A stretch of DNA of 64,000 bases from Bullera alba. Its lineage: Eukaryota > Basidiomycota > Tremellomycetes > Tremellales > Bulleraceae. Below, in pieces: positions 35,273 through 46,996 of the stretch. Below the pieces are notes generated by a model. The model had not been told where the DNA came from. It saw nothing but the letters and a program-made list of their open reading frames with translations, and ran no database searches. Each line of letters begins with the position of its first letter. Position 1 is the first letter of the stretch. The position numbers and the translations under genes are program-made. Location of the stretch: the NCBI GenBank assembly GCA_001600095.1, contig BCIX01000001.1:3249198-3313197 (forward strand). Direction: 5' to 3'.

Positions 35273-35870
35273 GTTGATTGAACGAGTATTGATATGATGT
35301 CGGTTGTATAGTCCAAAGATGTACGGGAGAGGACAAGAACGGGCTGTTCGTCTGCCTTATATACCCTGTCCTCTCACCGCCTAGTACGTTCCAGTCGCAT
35401 CGACCACCTCGACTACGTCACATCGCAGAACTGCTCCAACGGGCTTGACGTAGAACAAAGGAGTGTTGCTCAACCAACGTCAAAGGATCCCGGATCAGGT
35501 TAATACACCACCAGCAAGCCGGATTGGGAGATGCAGAGTAAAGATCGTCGTGCATGGCATGAAGGGTCGTCCTGCACCAGGCATACTTGAGACTAGTCAC
35601 TGGGAGAATCGTAAAAGGCAGACGGAGACGTAAGGGGTATCTAGTGATGGAAGGACAAAAGAGCGAAGTGATACCATATTAGGTAGAGTAGATCGTCTAC
35701 AGATGAGCTCGGGGTAAGGACGGGAAACCAGGGTATACTATTGGTGGGTACAACGTTCGGCCGGATCCAGGGGTATAGTTGGTTGATGGTGGGTATATCG
35801 CGTGAGATGGGGATCGTGTTTTGGGAGGGGCACCTGGGGTCCTTCGAATTACCGCGTACGGCAAGTCGGT
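35273..35870. promoter_or_regulatory. Promoter region of the LEA/Hsp12-like gene and 3' end of the kinase gene
   Basis: The right 500 bp hold no coding frame with support. The clear core element is the TATA box described separately. Confidence 0.5.
35356..35363 (-). promoter_or_regulatory. TATA box TATATAAG of the LEA/Hsp12-like gene
   Basis: On the minus strand the sequence reads GGGTATATAAGGCAG, a near-perfect TATA box about 85 bp upstream of the ATG at 35272. A spacing of 80-90 bp is normal for fungal genes with a short 5' UTR. Confidence 0.75.
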
Positions 35871-38800
35871 CTATTGCTCTTCGACTTTGTCCATGCCTCG
35901 ACGTCCGACCAGGCCTTTCAGCTTGCCGAAAAGGCCTTGTTTCTTGCCATCGAAAGGAGCACCTTTTGCGTTCAAAGTCGAAAGGGCGCTCGGAGTACCT
36001 GGTCTTCCGGAAACGGGAAGAGTGTCGTTCCTTGAGTTTCGACCACTCTTGTCCTTCTCGACTTCACTGGCGAGGTCGATGATGTGTCGATCGCGGACAC
36101 CAGTCCGAGTAGCGACTGGGTGGGTTTTGCCAACGCTCAAGTCTACCGAGTCTCGGTTCTCACGGGCGTGATCATTTCCAAGGAAAGCCATTGCTCGTTC
36201 TCGTAAGGAAGCCATTGACGTCGGTTTAGACATGCCCCTACCAGAGTACATGTTCGATGACCAGCCGTCGCCTTGTCTGACCACACCGGGGGTGGAGTCG
36301 AGTAGATCTTCATAGACCAGCCGACGAGGTGACGAGGTCGGAGCAACACCTTGGACCAGACTGAGGTGCGAAGGCATCGTGTTGAAGTTCCGCAGGTTCG
36401 ATTCGGACTTGCGGGCGAGTGGCTTGGACGACTGTCTGACGGTAGTCGCAGATCGTAGTGCCGGGGTGGACGGAGCGCCGCGAAGCGTGGGACCGTGATG
36501 GGCACTCTTCAGAGGTACAGTAGCGACAGGTTCGGCTAGAAAGGCTGTCAACTATGAACAACATCACGTCATGGTAGAAACTCACGTGAAACAGTGCGCG
36601 AAGGGCCCTTCTCGTTGCCAAAGAGCTTGAGAACATGGGAGACTATCAGATATTGTTATCAGCTTCTACACATCACAATGCTGGGCTGAAATGCGCTTAC
36701 CCGTTGGCCGTTCCTTCTTGGGTACATTCCTGACTACGACCGCATCGACGCTGCCGGACTGCGGTCTGTCGAGGTACTCTTGCTCTCCGGCAGCTTTGTC
36801 TCTCTCTTCAGCTTGCTCATAGGTCATCCACTTGGGTGGTGTTGCTGGCTCCACTTGAGTCGAGCAGGTTCGTAGGTGTACCGGTAGCGAAGCAGACTTC
36901 TCGGGCGAGAGACCACGGGATCCGGAGCTTTCGGGCATATGCTCCGTCACCTCAAGTTGCGGCTTCTCAGCAGTGGTCTTGGAAGAGGCTTGTTCGGGCT
37001 GCTTGACAAAGTCGGGGTAGGATAGGGGCGGCATTGGTGGCTCCCGGCCCTCGGCGAGTGCTTTTCGTGCGTCTTCGACGATCTCTGCGGTGAAGATAGT
37101 CTTAGCTGCAGGCTACACATATCGTTCTACGGCGGACTTACTCTCGACACCTTGCACCCAGAGCTTGAACTTCTCCATGGCGGCATCTGGCTCCTGGGAC
37201 GATGGGCCAGCGGTCTCGGTAGCCGTGACTGCCACCGTCAGACTTGAAAGCTGCTCCGTGTCGACAGAGTGGATGTACGCATCCAGTTGAAGAGCGTGGT
37301 CCGTAGAGCTGGACACCAGATCAGTGGCAGTTTGTCGAAGCTCGGTCGCTTGATTCTCTGCTGTGGATCAGAGACTGGCCGAATATCATATCAGGAGACA
37401 GCTGGACTCACTGTCCATGTTCATGATACGTTCTCGCAGCTCTGCCATGGGACTTTCCACAGGACCGGAGCACAGCTGTCGATCTGTGATACCGGCCGCA
37501 ACGGCCGTAGGGCGTGTTGCCATCCTGACTCGAGGCGGAGAGGGGATTGATGGCTGTCTCTGATGTATCTTCCCGGCTGGCGACTTCTGCTTCTTGGGGG
37601 TCGACTCTTTCGGTTGCGCATCCACCACTGAGGGAGAGTCAGCCTCGATTGGTCCGTCATCGAGAATAGACCACTTACCAGGTGCAGGGACCGCTTTGAT
37701 GGGAGACTCTTCAGTGACTTCCGCTAGATGTTTGTCGGCCCCTAGACTTCGTCGTTGTTCGGCTTTGTTGGTCTTCTTGTCCTGCTGCAGGGAGGAATCA
37801 AGACTCTGCGGTCGAGGAGGGGATGGTGCCGGTCGCTTGATGGCGCCCAGGACGTCGCGGTCCTTGCTGTCACGGACGTCCTTCTTGGGTTTGTCGGGTA
37901 TACGCCTAGTACCCTCAAGCGACCGCATGGTGCGCAGGACGGCGTGCTCTTTGTCTCTGGCGGGAGCACCACTGCTCGAGACTGCTGATACAGCTGAGAC
38001 CCGGTGATCGGCTTTGCTGTGAATGCGGTCGCCCTTGGAGGTGGCAGATGAGCCGACCAAGTCTGAGATCTGGGACGCCGACGCTCGCGGCATGACCCGC
38101 TTGATGTCTGTGTACGAAGTGATCAGCGACGTCTTTTGGCAGGGCTGGCCCACTACTCACTCTTAGCGGGGACGTCGCGAACTCGTAAAGGTTGAGCGGG
38201 TTTGAGCACTTTTGTAGCTGAATAGCGAATGTTAGAGCCGCTCAAATGCTCACAGATCTGAGACTCACGAGTAGTATCATCATTGTGCTTGGCGTGGATT
38301 GGCTGGAGCAGATCGTCCTGGCTTTTCCTGATGACCATGGCCTTCTTCTTTGGCGTACCATCTGACTCTCCGGAATGACCTTTGGCTCTGGATGGGGAAG
38401 GCTCGACCGTGTTGGTGTGCTGCTTGATAGATTCGCCCAAAGCTGGTGTAGACGCTCGACCTTCTCTGGTGGCTGGTCTGGACTTGACCTTCTTGACCCG
38501 CTTCTGTTTCTGGGCAGGGACGGGGTGTTCCGTGGCTTCCTCGAATGTAGCTGCAGCTCGAACGAACTGTGGGGTGACGACTGGCTGAGGCTCGGGAAGG
38601 AGGAGGGCCCGGTGGTGGTACACCTGCATGGCGTTGATCCGGTACTCTGGATCAGGGCTCATCATCAACCTCAACAGGTGCTCCAGGTCTACAATCGTAG
38701 ATGTCAGCTTTGTCGCGGAGCAGTGAGGTGAATCGAACTCACCGCTTGGGATATTGTACTTCCCGTACCAGAGTCCCGTCTTGGTGCGTTCATGATACTC

Positions 38801-40442
38801 TTTGTACTCTTCCTCAGTGGGAATAGGGGATTTCTCATCAACGCTGTCGGTCGAGTCTGATGAGAGGCCATCGCCATCCTGATTTGGTAAGACTCGAGTG
38901 GATTCAAAGGGTGTTCTGCCAACGAGGATCTCGAACATCGTGACCTAAACAGGTGGATCAGCCGACTGAAGTTCTCCAAGAATGAGATGTACTCACACCC
39001 AGGGCCCACACATCGGAGGCTCGTTCGTCGTGAGGAAGCCCTTTGAACCGCTGAGGGTCGAGATACTGCCAAATGTCAGTACACGGATTGATCGTCACAC
39101 GCAGAACTCACCTCTGGCGTACCCCAGCAGATGTTGGAGAGGAATGTCCTCTCGGAATCAACATTCCACCGCTGAGCGAAACCGAAGTCGACCAGGACCG
39201 GAACATTGCTATGGCTCAGAAGGATGTTGGCGGGTTTGATGTCGTTGTGCGTGATACCTCTCTCGTGTAGGTAGCCGACCGCAGAGGCAAGTTGGCGGAA
39301 GTATGGTCTTGCGTAGTCCGGGTCGATGTTGACAGGGATCATGCGCGAATGAAACGGCATGATGATACTGTCAGAATATTAGCATTTGTATCGTTGTTCC
39401 CCCGTAGCTCGGCATGACTTACAGAGCGTAAGATGGAGTAATGATGAATGACTCGAACTGGATGATGCTAGGATGTGGCTCATGTCTGAGGGCTCTGATG
39501 ACTTTCATCTCGTTCCAGAGTGATTGGACGCGTACTGCGCTGACCTAACATCGACGGATCAGCGATTGGCTCTCGGAGACTACAGATGATGCTCACCTCA
39601 TCGTTGACTCGGTTGATCAACTTGGCGGCTACAGCGCCTCCAGCTCCACCTTCTCCCCCAGCTTGAGCGATCTTTCCGAGTCGAAACACCGCAAAGGCCC
39701 CGCTGTCTCCTCCCCCCTGAGTCTGGCTGCGCAAGAAGGAAGCAGCGGTCATTCGCCTCAGCCTGCAGTACCAGACAGAGCCCCAATTACCGAATCCAAC
39801 CTCTTTGACGAAATTGAACCGACTGTTCAGCTGGGCGTCGGTGAGCGAAAAGGTGTCCTCGGTACCGGCGGCCAAGTTGTCAAACTCCTTCTCAGTCCAA
39901 GGGAGTCTGAGACTTTCCTCATCTGGCTCGATAAGCCTCTTGCGCCGGATGTCGGGCAGGTGACGGGGTCGAGGGAGCGTGTTCTCGGGGCTCAAGCTGG
40001 GTGTGGGGTTGTGGTCCCGTCGAGGTGATTCTGGCTGGGCCGTCCTCTCGTTGTGAGCGTATACCTTGGCAAGTTGGGCCGCCTCGGTGGCTAGAGAGTC
40101 GGGACTGACGGACCGATAGCTGACAGTGTCAAAGCTGCCAGCAGCACCATATCCAGGATGATACTGAGATGCCGAATCGATGGAAGGAGATATGTCCAGA
40201 TCAAAAGCACTCCACGTGTCGGCCCGGGTGTTGGTCGTGGTGGATGTGCTTGTGGAGGTATCGAGAGCTCTTGTCCTGGCTTCACCGATCGAGTTGGTTA
40301 TAGGAGCGAGTTTGGGAGAGGCGGTAGAAGTCGTGATTGTGGTATAGGTGGTAGTAGGTTCAGGCGCGCCCAAACCAAGTCGTAGCCTGAGCTTTGACTT
40401 TTGCTTGTGCAGGGCAGGGACTTTGACTGTCAAGCCCGGCAT
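35871..40442 (-). CDS. Large Ser/Thr protein kinase with long disordered N- and C-terminal regions
   Basis: The ATG at 40442 starts MPGLTVKVPALHKQKSKLRL. A Ser/Thr-rich leader of about 200 residues precedes the kinase domain: FVKEVGFGNWGSVWYCR (glycine loop), GAVAAKLINRVNDE (ATP Lys), IRALRHEPHPSIIQFESFI, YLHERGITHNDIKPANILL (catalytic loop, Asn-Asp before IKPxN), VLVDFGFAQRW (DFG), FLSNICWGTPEYLDPQRFKG (activation segment and APE position as TPE) and DERASDVWALGVTMFEILVG. A C-terminal kinase lobe (LRLMMSPDPEYRINAMQVYH) is followed by over 800 residues of Pro/Ser/Lys-rich tail with a helical MAELRERIMNMD and coiled segments. The catalytic loop HNDIKP replaces the common HRDLKP. CAMK-like by overall look; the closest family is not certain. 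Introns are numerous. Confidence 0.88.
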
Positions 40443-41436
40443 CCTGAGAGCCTTGACTGAGGTGCTGCAAGAGGTGATCCGGTCGATTCAGATCGGCAGA
40501 TGACGCGGAAGGTGGGTTTGGGCGTGGTTCTTTATCGTCGAAAGGCGTTTGAGTCGTTTCCGGTCGTGTGGTTGAGAGTTCTCCGACCAGTTGATTTGCT
40601 ATGATATACGTGGATGAATAGTAGAAGGGATGTGAAGTCGTCAAAAGAGCGTAAGGTCAAGATACCAGATCGTCGAGTTCGTCAAGATGATGGGGAAGAG
40701 GTCAACGCCGTTGTCGTCGAGAGGGGGAGGAATGGTGAGAATGGTCATAAACATGTCGCCTTGACCGCGATTGAGGTGGTTAGGTCATTCAACCCTCTTG
40801 TTAGCGAGTTTGGCCGACTCTACCCTGTCACTGGGCACTCTTTGTTTGGACATTGATCAGCATGACCACCCACCCCTTTACCATGCAGCATGTTGTTTAT
40901 GTCGATGGTAGATCGCGTCCATCAACCAACCCCCCTTCAGACGGTGTTCGTCACACAGGAAAGCAGTCGCGTTCCGATCTGAGCGGACAGGGTCAGTGGG
41001 TGTGTGTCCTCGAGGCATCAGCGTTGAGTGATGTCGACGCGCGAGTCGCGACCGTTACTTGCTGGTGATGATCAAGCAGGATCAAGCTGAGAGAAGTGGT
41101 GGACTGTGTCTGGATAGGTCTGGATGTGATGTGAAGGAAAGAGCGGCTACATAAGGCTGATGCATGATGGGTCAGGCACGGTTCAAATGCGACTTCGTGC
41201 TCACCTTGTCTGCATCAGCGTCGTCGTCTCTTCAGTGCAATGACAAGATGTAGCTTGATACGAAGCAAATGATTGGGCTACATACACTTTGCAATGCACT
41301 GTCGCTCGAACGATACGGTTGTGATAGGTTGCAAAGTGTGATCGGTTGACAGCAGCAGGACTCCTCCGGGACTTCGGGAGACAGTCAGATCTCAGACGGG
41401 TTCCCGCGGAAGCAAAACAGCACTCAATGCATCTAT
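40443..41436. other. Gene-free stretch upstream of the kinase gene
   Basis: About 1 kb without a supported frame. It should hold the kinase promoter and 5' UTR (minus strand) and the 3' UTR of the CDF transporter. I looked for tRNA-like T loops near 41180 and found no matching stem. Confidence 0.45.
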
Positions 41437-43770
41437 CTATCCCTCCTCCGGGACCGGATGAGGTCCTTTCGAGCTATTCAGCCTAGCAAACCTAGGGCGC
41501 GGTGTCACTGATGCTGAAGATGCCTTGGAATCCCTGTCCCTCATATTCGAATCGGAATTACGACGGGCTACAATGCTTTCTGACGGTTGTCGAGCAGTAT
41601 GTTGAGCTGGATTTTGCGACGAGTAATCGCAGCTGTTGAAAGTCAGCAATGGCTTGCGCAGAGAGTCTCGGTTAGGCTCACTGTACATATGCTCTCATGA
41701 CTCCGTCAAGGCTGAACCACGGTGTCAGCGGTTCATGTTGAATCCTGTCGCTATAAAGAATCCGCTCACCTCTCCAGCACGCATTGTATCGTTTCCCCAA
41801 CGTCGTGCGCGAAGTGTAGGGTGCTTGTGCGCGGCAAAATAACATCGACCTCTACAACCACCTCATCACTGAAGTGTAGGATTAGCGTCCATAGCGGAAG
41901 GCATATTATAGCTCCACATACCCAATATGGTAGACCTCTACGTCCCCAATTTCCAAGACCGGATTGAAGCGAGTAACGAGGTATAGCACTCGTGTCAGCT
42001 GGTCAGAAGGTGCAGCTTTGCCTGACACTGAACACTGCATCAGAACAACTCCATTGCGGTGGGCTTATGAACGCTTACGCTTTGCAAAGTTCTCCAGGAG
42101 AGTCTTGACCCATTCGACGATGATATAGGTCGAAAGGACCATACCGCCGATAGGATCCAAAAGCCTGGAATGCACTTTGCCTCCAATGAACTAGGGCACA
42201 TCATCAGCTGGTACTCTGCAAGCGTATGCCACTCGCAAATTACTCACAGGAAATGCTAGCGACATTGCGTTAAACCAGACATCATTCTCCGCATCTTGAG
42301 CTAAAGCTTGAACCCCAGATGAAGGTATCCTCGAGCACCATTGCCATCTAGTATCAGCCCATCAGCGGACGACAGCACAACGGACATCAGGATGGCGACT
42401 GACAGGATGAGCTTGACGCCGATAGTGGCTAGCATGGTCCTACACTAGCGTCAGCCACACGAACCTCCTGCATGATATGACTGTGCTTACCCAATACCGA
42501 GTGCACTCAATGCCACGGTCTCCTGATTCTCCTTGTCGATCGCTCTTTGGAAGGACTCAATGAAGACCTGAACGAAAGACGCGATCATAGCCACAGAGAA
42601 AATAAGCTGAAATGGGTCAGCCAGGTGACCAACTTGAGTTAACTCCACTCACCACTCCCAGAGGCTCGAACCGCCTTTTGCCAGCCGGATACTATAAGCC
42701 AATCAGCCATATTCTATTAGCAAAGAGCCCTAAGACATACTGCATGGGGATCTGTCTTCACGCCGATCGCCCATGTCGTGGCTAGAATAATGAAGGTACT
42801 CAGGAGGTCCAAAGCGGAATCAACTAGAGAGGCCGTGAGGGATATCGAGGAAGAGTACAAGACCGCTGCGGCTTTTGCAGCAACGAGAACCACGTTGACA
42901 GCGGTATTGACTATAGTGGGGTCAATTAGACATAGTCACTGTATTGAGACGCAGGCTGGCAATTGTGCTGTACTCACCGTTAAGAGCAATCTTTGCGGTT
43001 CTCTCCCGCTTCTCCTCCTTCTCAAGCGTGCTCAATAACGGCTCTGATTCGCCATTCTCGACATGCCCATTCCTATCCGATCCATTTGATGGATGCTCTA
43101 TCGACCCGTAATCCCCTTTGCCTCCATCTTTGCGGCTTGAATGCAGCCTCCAGGCGCTGTTGTGTCGAATGAACTTGGGCGTCCCTTCTTCGTCATACTC
43201 GTCCTCATAAGTGGCACCTTCCCCGCTTCGACGCGAGTGCTCTCGGCTGTGAGACTGTTTCTGATGACCATTGAACGAGCTGGCAATGGTTGAGGGCAGT
43301 TCTCCCGATAAGATCCCATCAACTTCTTCATAATGATCCCTCAGCTGGGCTAGATGTCGGTAATACGGTCGAAGCTAAGTGCAAGATGCTGTATTAGTCA
43401 AACAGCTCTACAGTCCCCCAGGCCTGCTCACCTTTTTGGGCAGCTTCTTGATCTCTGCTTCTGAAATGGGCAATTGATTGAATTGACTACTCTTCTCGTC
43501 TATGGAGATTATGCCATTCTCTTCAATCTCCTCAAACGTCAGTCCTCGATGGGTATGCCTTGGCGGCAGACTCTTCCGCCTGGCTTCTATCTCTGGTGAA
43601 GTGACAGCGTCACGTCGTGTGGACCTGACGTGGCCATCCCACTCGTCGTTCGGGGCGGATGTCCCTGGGCGTGTTGGCAGCGGGGTGACAGCTCGTCGAA
43701 GAGAGGAATCGGATGTCTGAGCTCGCGTCCGGTCTGCAGACTCTGATGGACCTGGATCACCGCTGGACAT
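41437..43770 (-). CDS. Cation diffusion facilitator (CDF), Mn/Fe-type metal transporter
   Basis: The start MSSGDPGPSESADRTRAQTS leads into a cytosolic N-terminus of about 240 residues with LRPYYRHLAQLRDHYEEVDG. The membrane part has the CDF motif SLTASLVDSALDLLSTFIIL with a D-x-x-x-D metal site, VKTDPHAYPAGKRRFEPLGV, FIESFQRAI, the TM5 site AQDAENDVWFNAMSLAFPFI (again D-x-x-x-D) and FIGGKVHSRLLDPIGGMVLS. A C-terminal ferredoxin-like domain (EVYHIGDEVVVEVDVILPRT, AHDVGETIQCVLESLDGV) ends in a Ser/Arg tail. D-x-x-x-D pairs instead of the Zn-type H/D-x-x-x-D mark the Mn/Fe subfamily, so efflux or vacuolar/Golgi sequestration of Mn(II) is inferred. Short introns interrupt each membrane segment. 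Confidence 0.92.
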
Positions 43771-44485
43771 TGCAAATCTGGCGTCTTTGCTCCACCTATA
43801 GCGTTGGTGGTCTGACAAGTACTTGCATGAGCAATGACATTCACTTACGCCTCGAGGTAGAGTCACATCCCCAGCTCAGATCGCTATGACGAGTGCGACA
43901 TTTTGCAGGCTGGTGCGACGTGCGGGGCCGACACGTACGAGTACGACACTGCAAATCACTAAAAGGTTACAAGGTTACTAGTTTACAAGGTCACAGTCAG
44001 GCCACGGCGGGCTGGATTAGGCGGGAGCTATTTTTGGTATTACGCGTGATTGGCAAAGTAGCTGAATCAACGAATTTCATTACACTCCGAGTCTCTGAGC
44101 TATTAGATCTGTGCTTCGCTCGCCATAACTCTCACGATCCGAGTTGTGACCCTCATAGCTTTTCGATTGCTCTCCGACATCCAACCGATCTCTCGACTCT
44201 CTTGCTCGTCTCCTGACATCTAGCCTTTTCGCCATCCCCTCTCTCCGGCTTCACCGTCACCCTCGGTATGCTATCATGGGACCGTGACGGGCTATCCTGG
44301 CGAGTCGCCTTCTCTGTCGCACAATGTCAATCGTCTCCCTGACTCCCTCCCTTTGATCTCGACATCGCTGAAAGCTCAAACGGTTTGGACGCCTCGGTCA
44401 CTATCACTCCACTGGTCGAGTCTGAAAGGATGGACTCACGACGTTTGCCTTGCCCTCCTGGGGCCTTACACAGCCTTCGCCAGAT
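43771..44485. promoter_or_regulatory. Divergent upstream region between the CDF gene and the tandem family
   Basis: About 700 bp with repeated GTTACAAG/GTTTACAAGGT strings near 43965-43995 and no supported gene. It likely contains the CDF promoter. Confidence 0.4.
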
Positions 44486-45071
44486 ATGACTGCCCACAGC
44501 TCGGCTTTTCAAGGCGCAAATGTGTCCATTTTAACCCATCCTCAAAATTATCGTGACACTGTTTGGCAGACTCTGGCACCATCGATCATCAGTATGCCCT
44601 CAATATCGACTCTTTCGAAGAGGATCTCCGTCGTAAAGAGGCTTTCGAGGCCGCAGCCGATGACATTCTCGGTTATGAGATAACGTGAGTATCAGAACAT
44701 CCCTTGCCATCCCATATGCCCATTAACCACATTTGATACCAGAGCTGCTGTGGCCAGCTTCTTCAACGCTGCTCGTCAAGTCGAGTCTTTGGATAAGTCC
44801 CAGGGGAATGGAGCACTGGAATCTTGGGGCCAGGAAGTGGTGGCAAGAGGACTCTAATCATCGCGAGAATCCCGCTGATATGTGAGTTCCCGTGGGAAGA
44901 CTGCACCAGTGCGAGCGATCTCCCATCTGACCATCATTGGACAGTCTTGAAGAATCAGTCGCGGTGTTCACGGCTACAGACCCAGGCTATCGCGCGTGGT
45001 ACCAGCAAGTTTTTGGCGAGGACCCGCCCGACTTATCTGCGGGGTCTGCGAGTGTCGGCACTGCCGCGTGA
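44486..45071 (+). pseudogene. Tandem family copy A, frameshifted
   Basis: This is a paralog of the intact gene at 45844. Exon 1 from ATG 44486 reads MTAHSSAFQGAN. Exon 2 gives YALNIDSFEEDLRRKEAFEA and ILGYEIT, joined by GTGAGT/CAG to AAVASFFNAARQVESLDKSQ, GNGALESWGQEV. Here the frame hits TAA (44855-44857). The family continuation (ESVAVFTATDPGYRAWYQQV, FGEDPPDL) is present afterwards, but one base out of phase, behind another GTGAGT/CAG intron, up to TGA 45069-45071. So copy A has a one-base shift relative to its sister copy. It may be a decayed gene or hold a base-calling error. I do not give a repaired sequence. The exon 1 assignment is tentative. Confidence 0.55.
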
Positions 45072-45843
45072 GGTCATCGTGACCTCGCAGGATGGCGCTC
45101 AGTAGGGTATGCGGTCAGCTAAAATCAATTGACCTATCAAGGATGGCGGTATGCATCTGATAGAGGTGCGAGCTGAATCTGATTAGCGTGAAGGGTTACA
45201 GCCACAACCCCAGTTTAGATGTCGCTCACTGACTGATCTCAGACTCCTGCGCACTCAGAGAAAGGGCGAGCGTACCCCTTTGTAATCTTTGAACCGACAA
45301 ACCCTGCCTCTTGCCGAAGACATCTCAGACGCGCATCACCATTGTCATACTGTGCAAGCACCACGCCTCCAAGCTCTTGCACAAAACGGGATAGGGACTT
45401 TTCAGCCTCCACTCACTGCACAGCATGTTACCAGCGTGTGCATGTGCCACACCTTCAAGCGTTTCAGAAACACACCTACTGCTGCGACCTGCTCCTGAGA
45501 CTTGAAAGGATGACAGAGGCAGACCGTTACAGAGCTCGCTTGCGACTCACGGGCAGAAGCCGAAGAGAAAACCTGCCTCCGTCATCTCGGAAAGGAGAGG
45601 CAGATGTCAGCAGGGAGAGGCAGCAGGCGGGTACTCCGTGGAGTGTACGGACTGGGGCCGGAGGGCGGCTATAAGGGACCGCGTCGAGCTCATACCCTAT
45701 TCTTCCCGACATATCCCTACTTCCCACCAAGCTCACCATACAGCACCCACAGCATCTCCATAAGTATAGATAACTATCCCAGACTTACCGAACATGCCTG
45801 ATACTGGAGAATAATCGAGCTTCAAGACAACAGGCGCTTCAGC
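45072..45843. other. Spacer between tandem copies A and B
   Basis: No supported frame. Short open frames exist on both strands without splice support. Probably the promoter of copy B. Confidence 0.4.
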
Positions 45844-46348
45844 ATGGCTGCAGGAGCTATCGAAGATGTCGGGACTGAAGGCATTCCTCGTTACCGAACC
45901 TCGTCGACTGGTAGTAATGGGGACGCTATCCCAGACGATAACAGCGCCAACTATGAGGTGACGTGAGTACTGGTCTGAAGTGATTTGAGAGGAGCTGAAC
46001 GCATATGCGAACACTGATACCTTCAACTATAGGGCCGCTGTGGCGAGCTTCTTCGCTGCATCTCGCAAACTTGACTCCTGGGAGAAGGCCAAAGCCCAAG
46101 GCGCACTGGAGTCTATGGGTGGACACATTGTGGAAGAGCCGATGAAGCACTGGCCTGAGCCCACTGTTGGCGCGAGCTTGTGAGATTTGACTCCCATTCT
46201 GCGCGCAGGTGCGGTCAGCTGGGGTGATGCTGACAGCTTTGTCTACAGCTTTGATCATTCACTGAAGAAATTCACGGCAGAGAGCAAGGAGTACCGAGGA
46301 TGGTACTCCGAGGTAATTGTCGGGGACCCTCCTGCCCTCGGGGTATAA
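45844..46348 (+). CDS. Tandem family copy B, intact small orphan protein
   Basis: The spliced product is 121 residues: exon 1 MAAGAIEDVGTEGIPRYRTS to NYEVT, exon 2 AAVASFFAASRKLDSWEKAK then AQGALESMGGHIVEE, and exon 3 FDHSLKKFTAESKEYRGWYS to a TAA at 46346-46348. Introns are GTGAGT...CTATAG and GTGAGA...CTACAG. Intron 1 sits after the same YE-V/I-T element and in the same phase as in copy A, which supports common descent. No signal peptide, membrane segment or known domain is recognised. The helical core is amphipathic (AAVASFFAASRKLDSW). Function unknown. Confidence 0.7.
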
Positions 46349-46996
46349 CGGAGACCGCAGGAATGCGGCACAAGATCGAGGATGACAGAATCTCGTGTGC
46401 TGACCGCTGTCGACCTATACTGTCGTGACTATGACTGTTGGGCTCTGCTAATGTGATCCCCCTATCGAGCGATTATGAGATTGAAACGTGAGCATTTGAT
46501 ATGCATTTGCCTGAGCGCGTGATCAGGTGCCAATGGGTCTTGGACTCTTGGGCTCACTTGACCACTGGACCGAGCAATAGCAAATCTTGCCTCGACTAGT
46601 CGAATTGCGCCGCCTCTCGAGTCAAACACTATGGTCAGACTCATATGATACTGACTTGTATCCTTCCGACTTTGTTCGATCTTGTTGGCTCTAGATGATA
46701 CACTGACTTACTTCCTCGGCCTGCTACCAGCCTCAAGTCCGACTTATGACACGGGTTTGGACAAGGTAGCGACGTGTATGACTGACCCGTGTTGAGCTCT
46801 CAAATCAGTATGAACCTGAAAGGATGGCAAAGGGCCCTCTTTTGACCAGTTGAAACCCGACAACGACGCCCACAGCTCTTCTTACAGCGTCTAGGTATCA
46901 GTAAAGAACTCAAGACAGTCGACTCCTTCTTGACCTCATACCATTGAATTTGACCCATCCTCAAGACCATCGTCGGTCCCAGTTCCCTTCCTTCCT
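46349..46996. other. Spacer with a possible third relic of the tandem family
   Basis: At about 46470-46490 the sequence SDYEIET precedes GTGAGC, resembling the NYEVT/GYEIT donor junction of copies A and B. About 55 bp later VLDSWAHLT resembles KLDSWEKAK of copy B. No complete frame survives, so this is at most a relic. Confidence 0.3.

Noticed and set aside
41170..41210. GGTTCAAAT string as a possible tRNA T arm
   Set aside because: Flanking bases do not pair and no other tRNA arms are present.
44824..45105. Open frame of 93 codons in the third phase over copy A
   Set aside because: It does not match copy B; the other two phases do.
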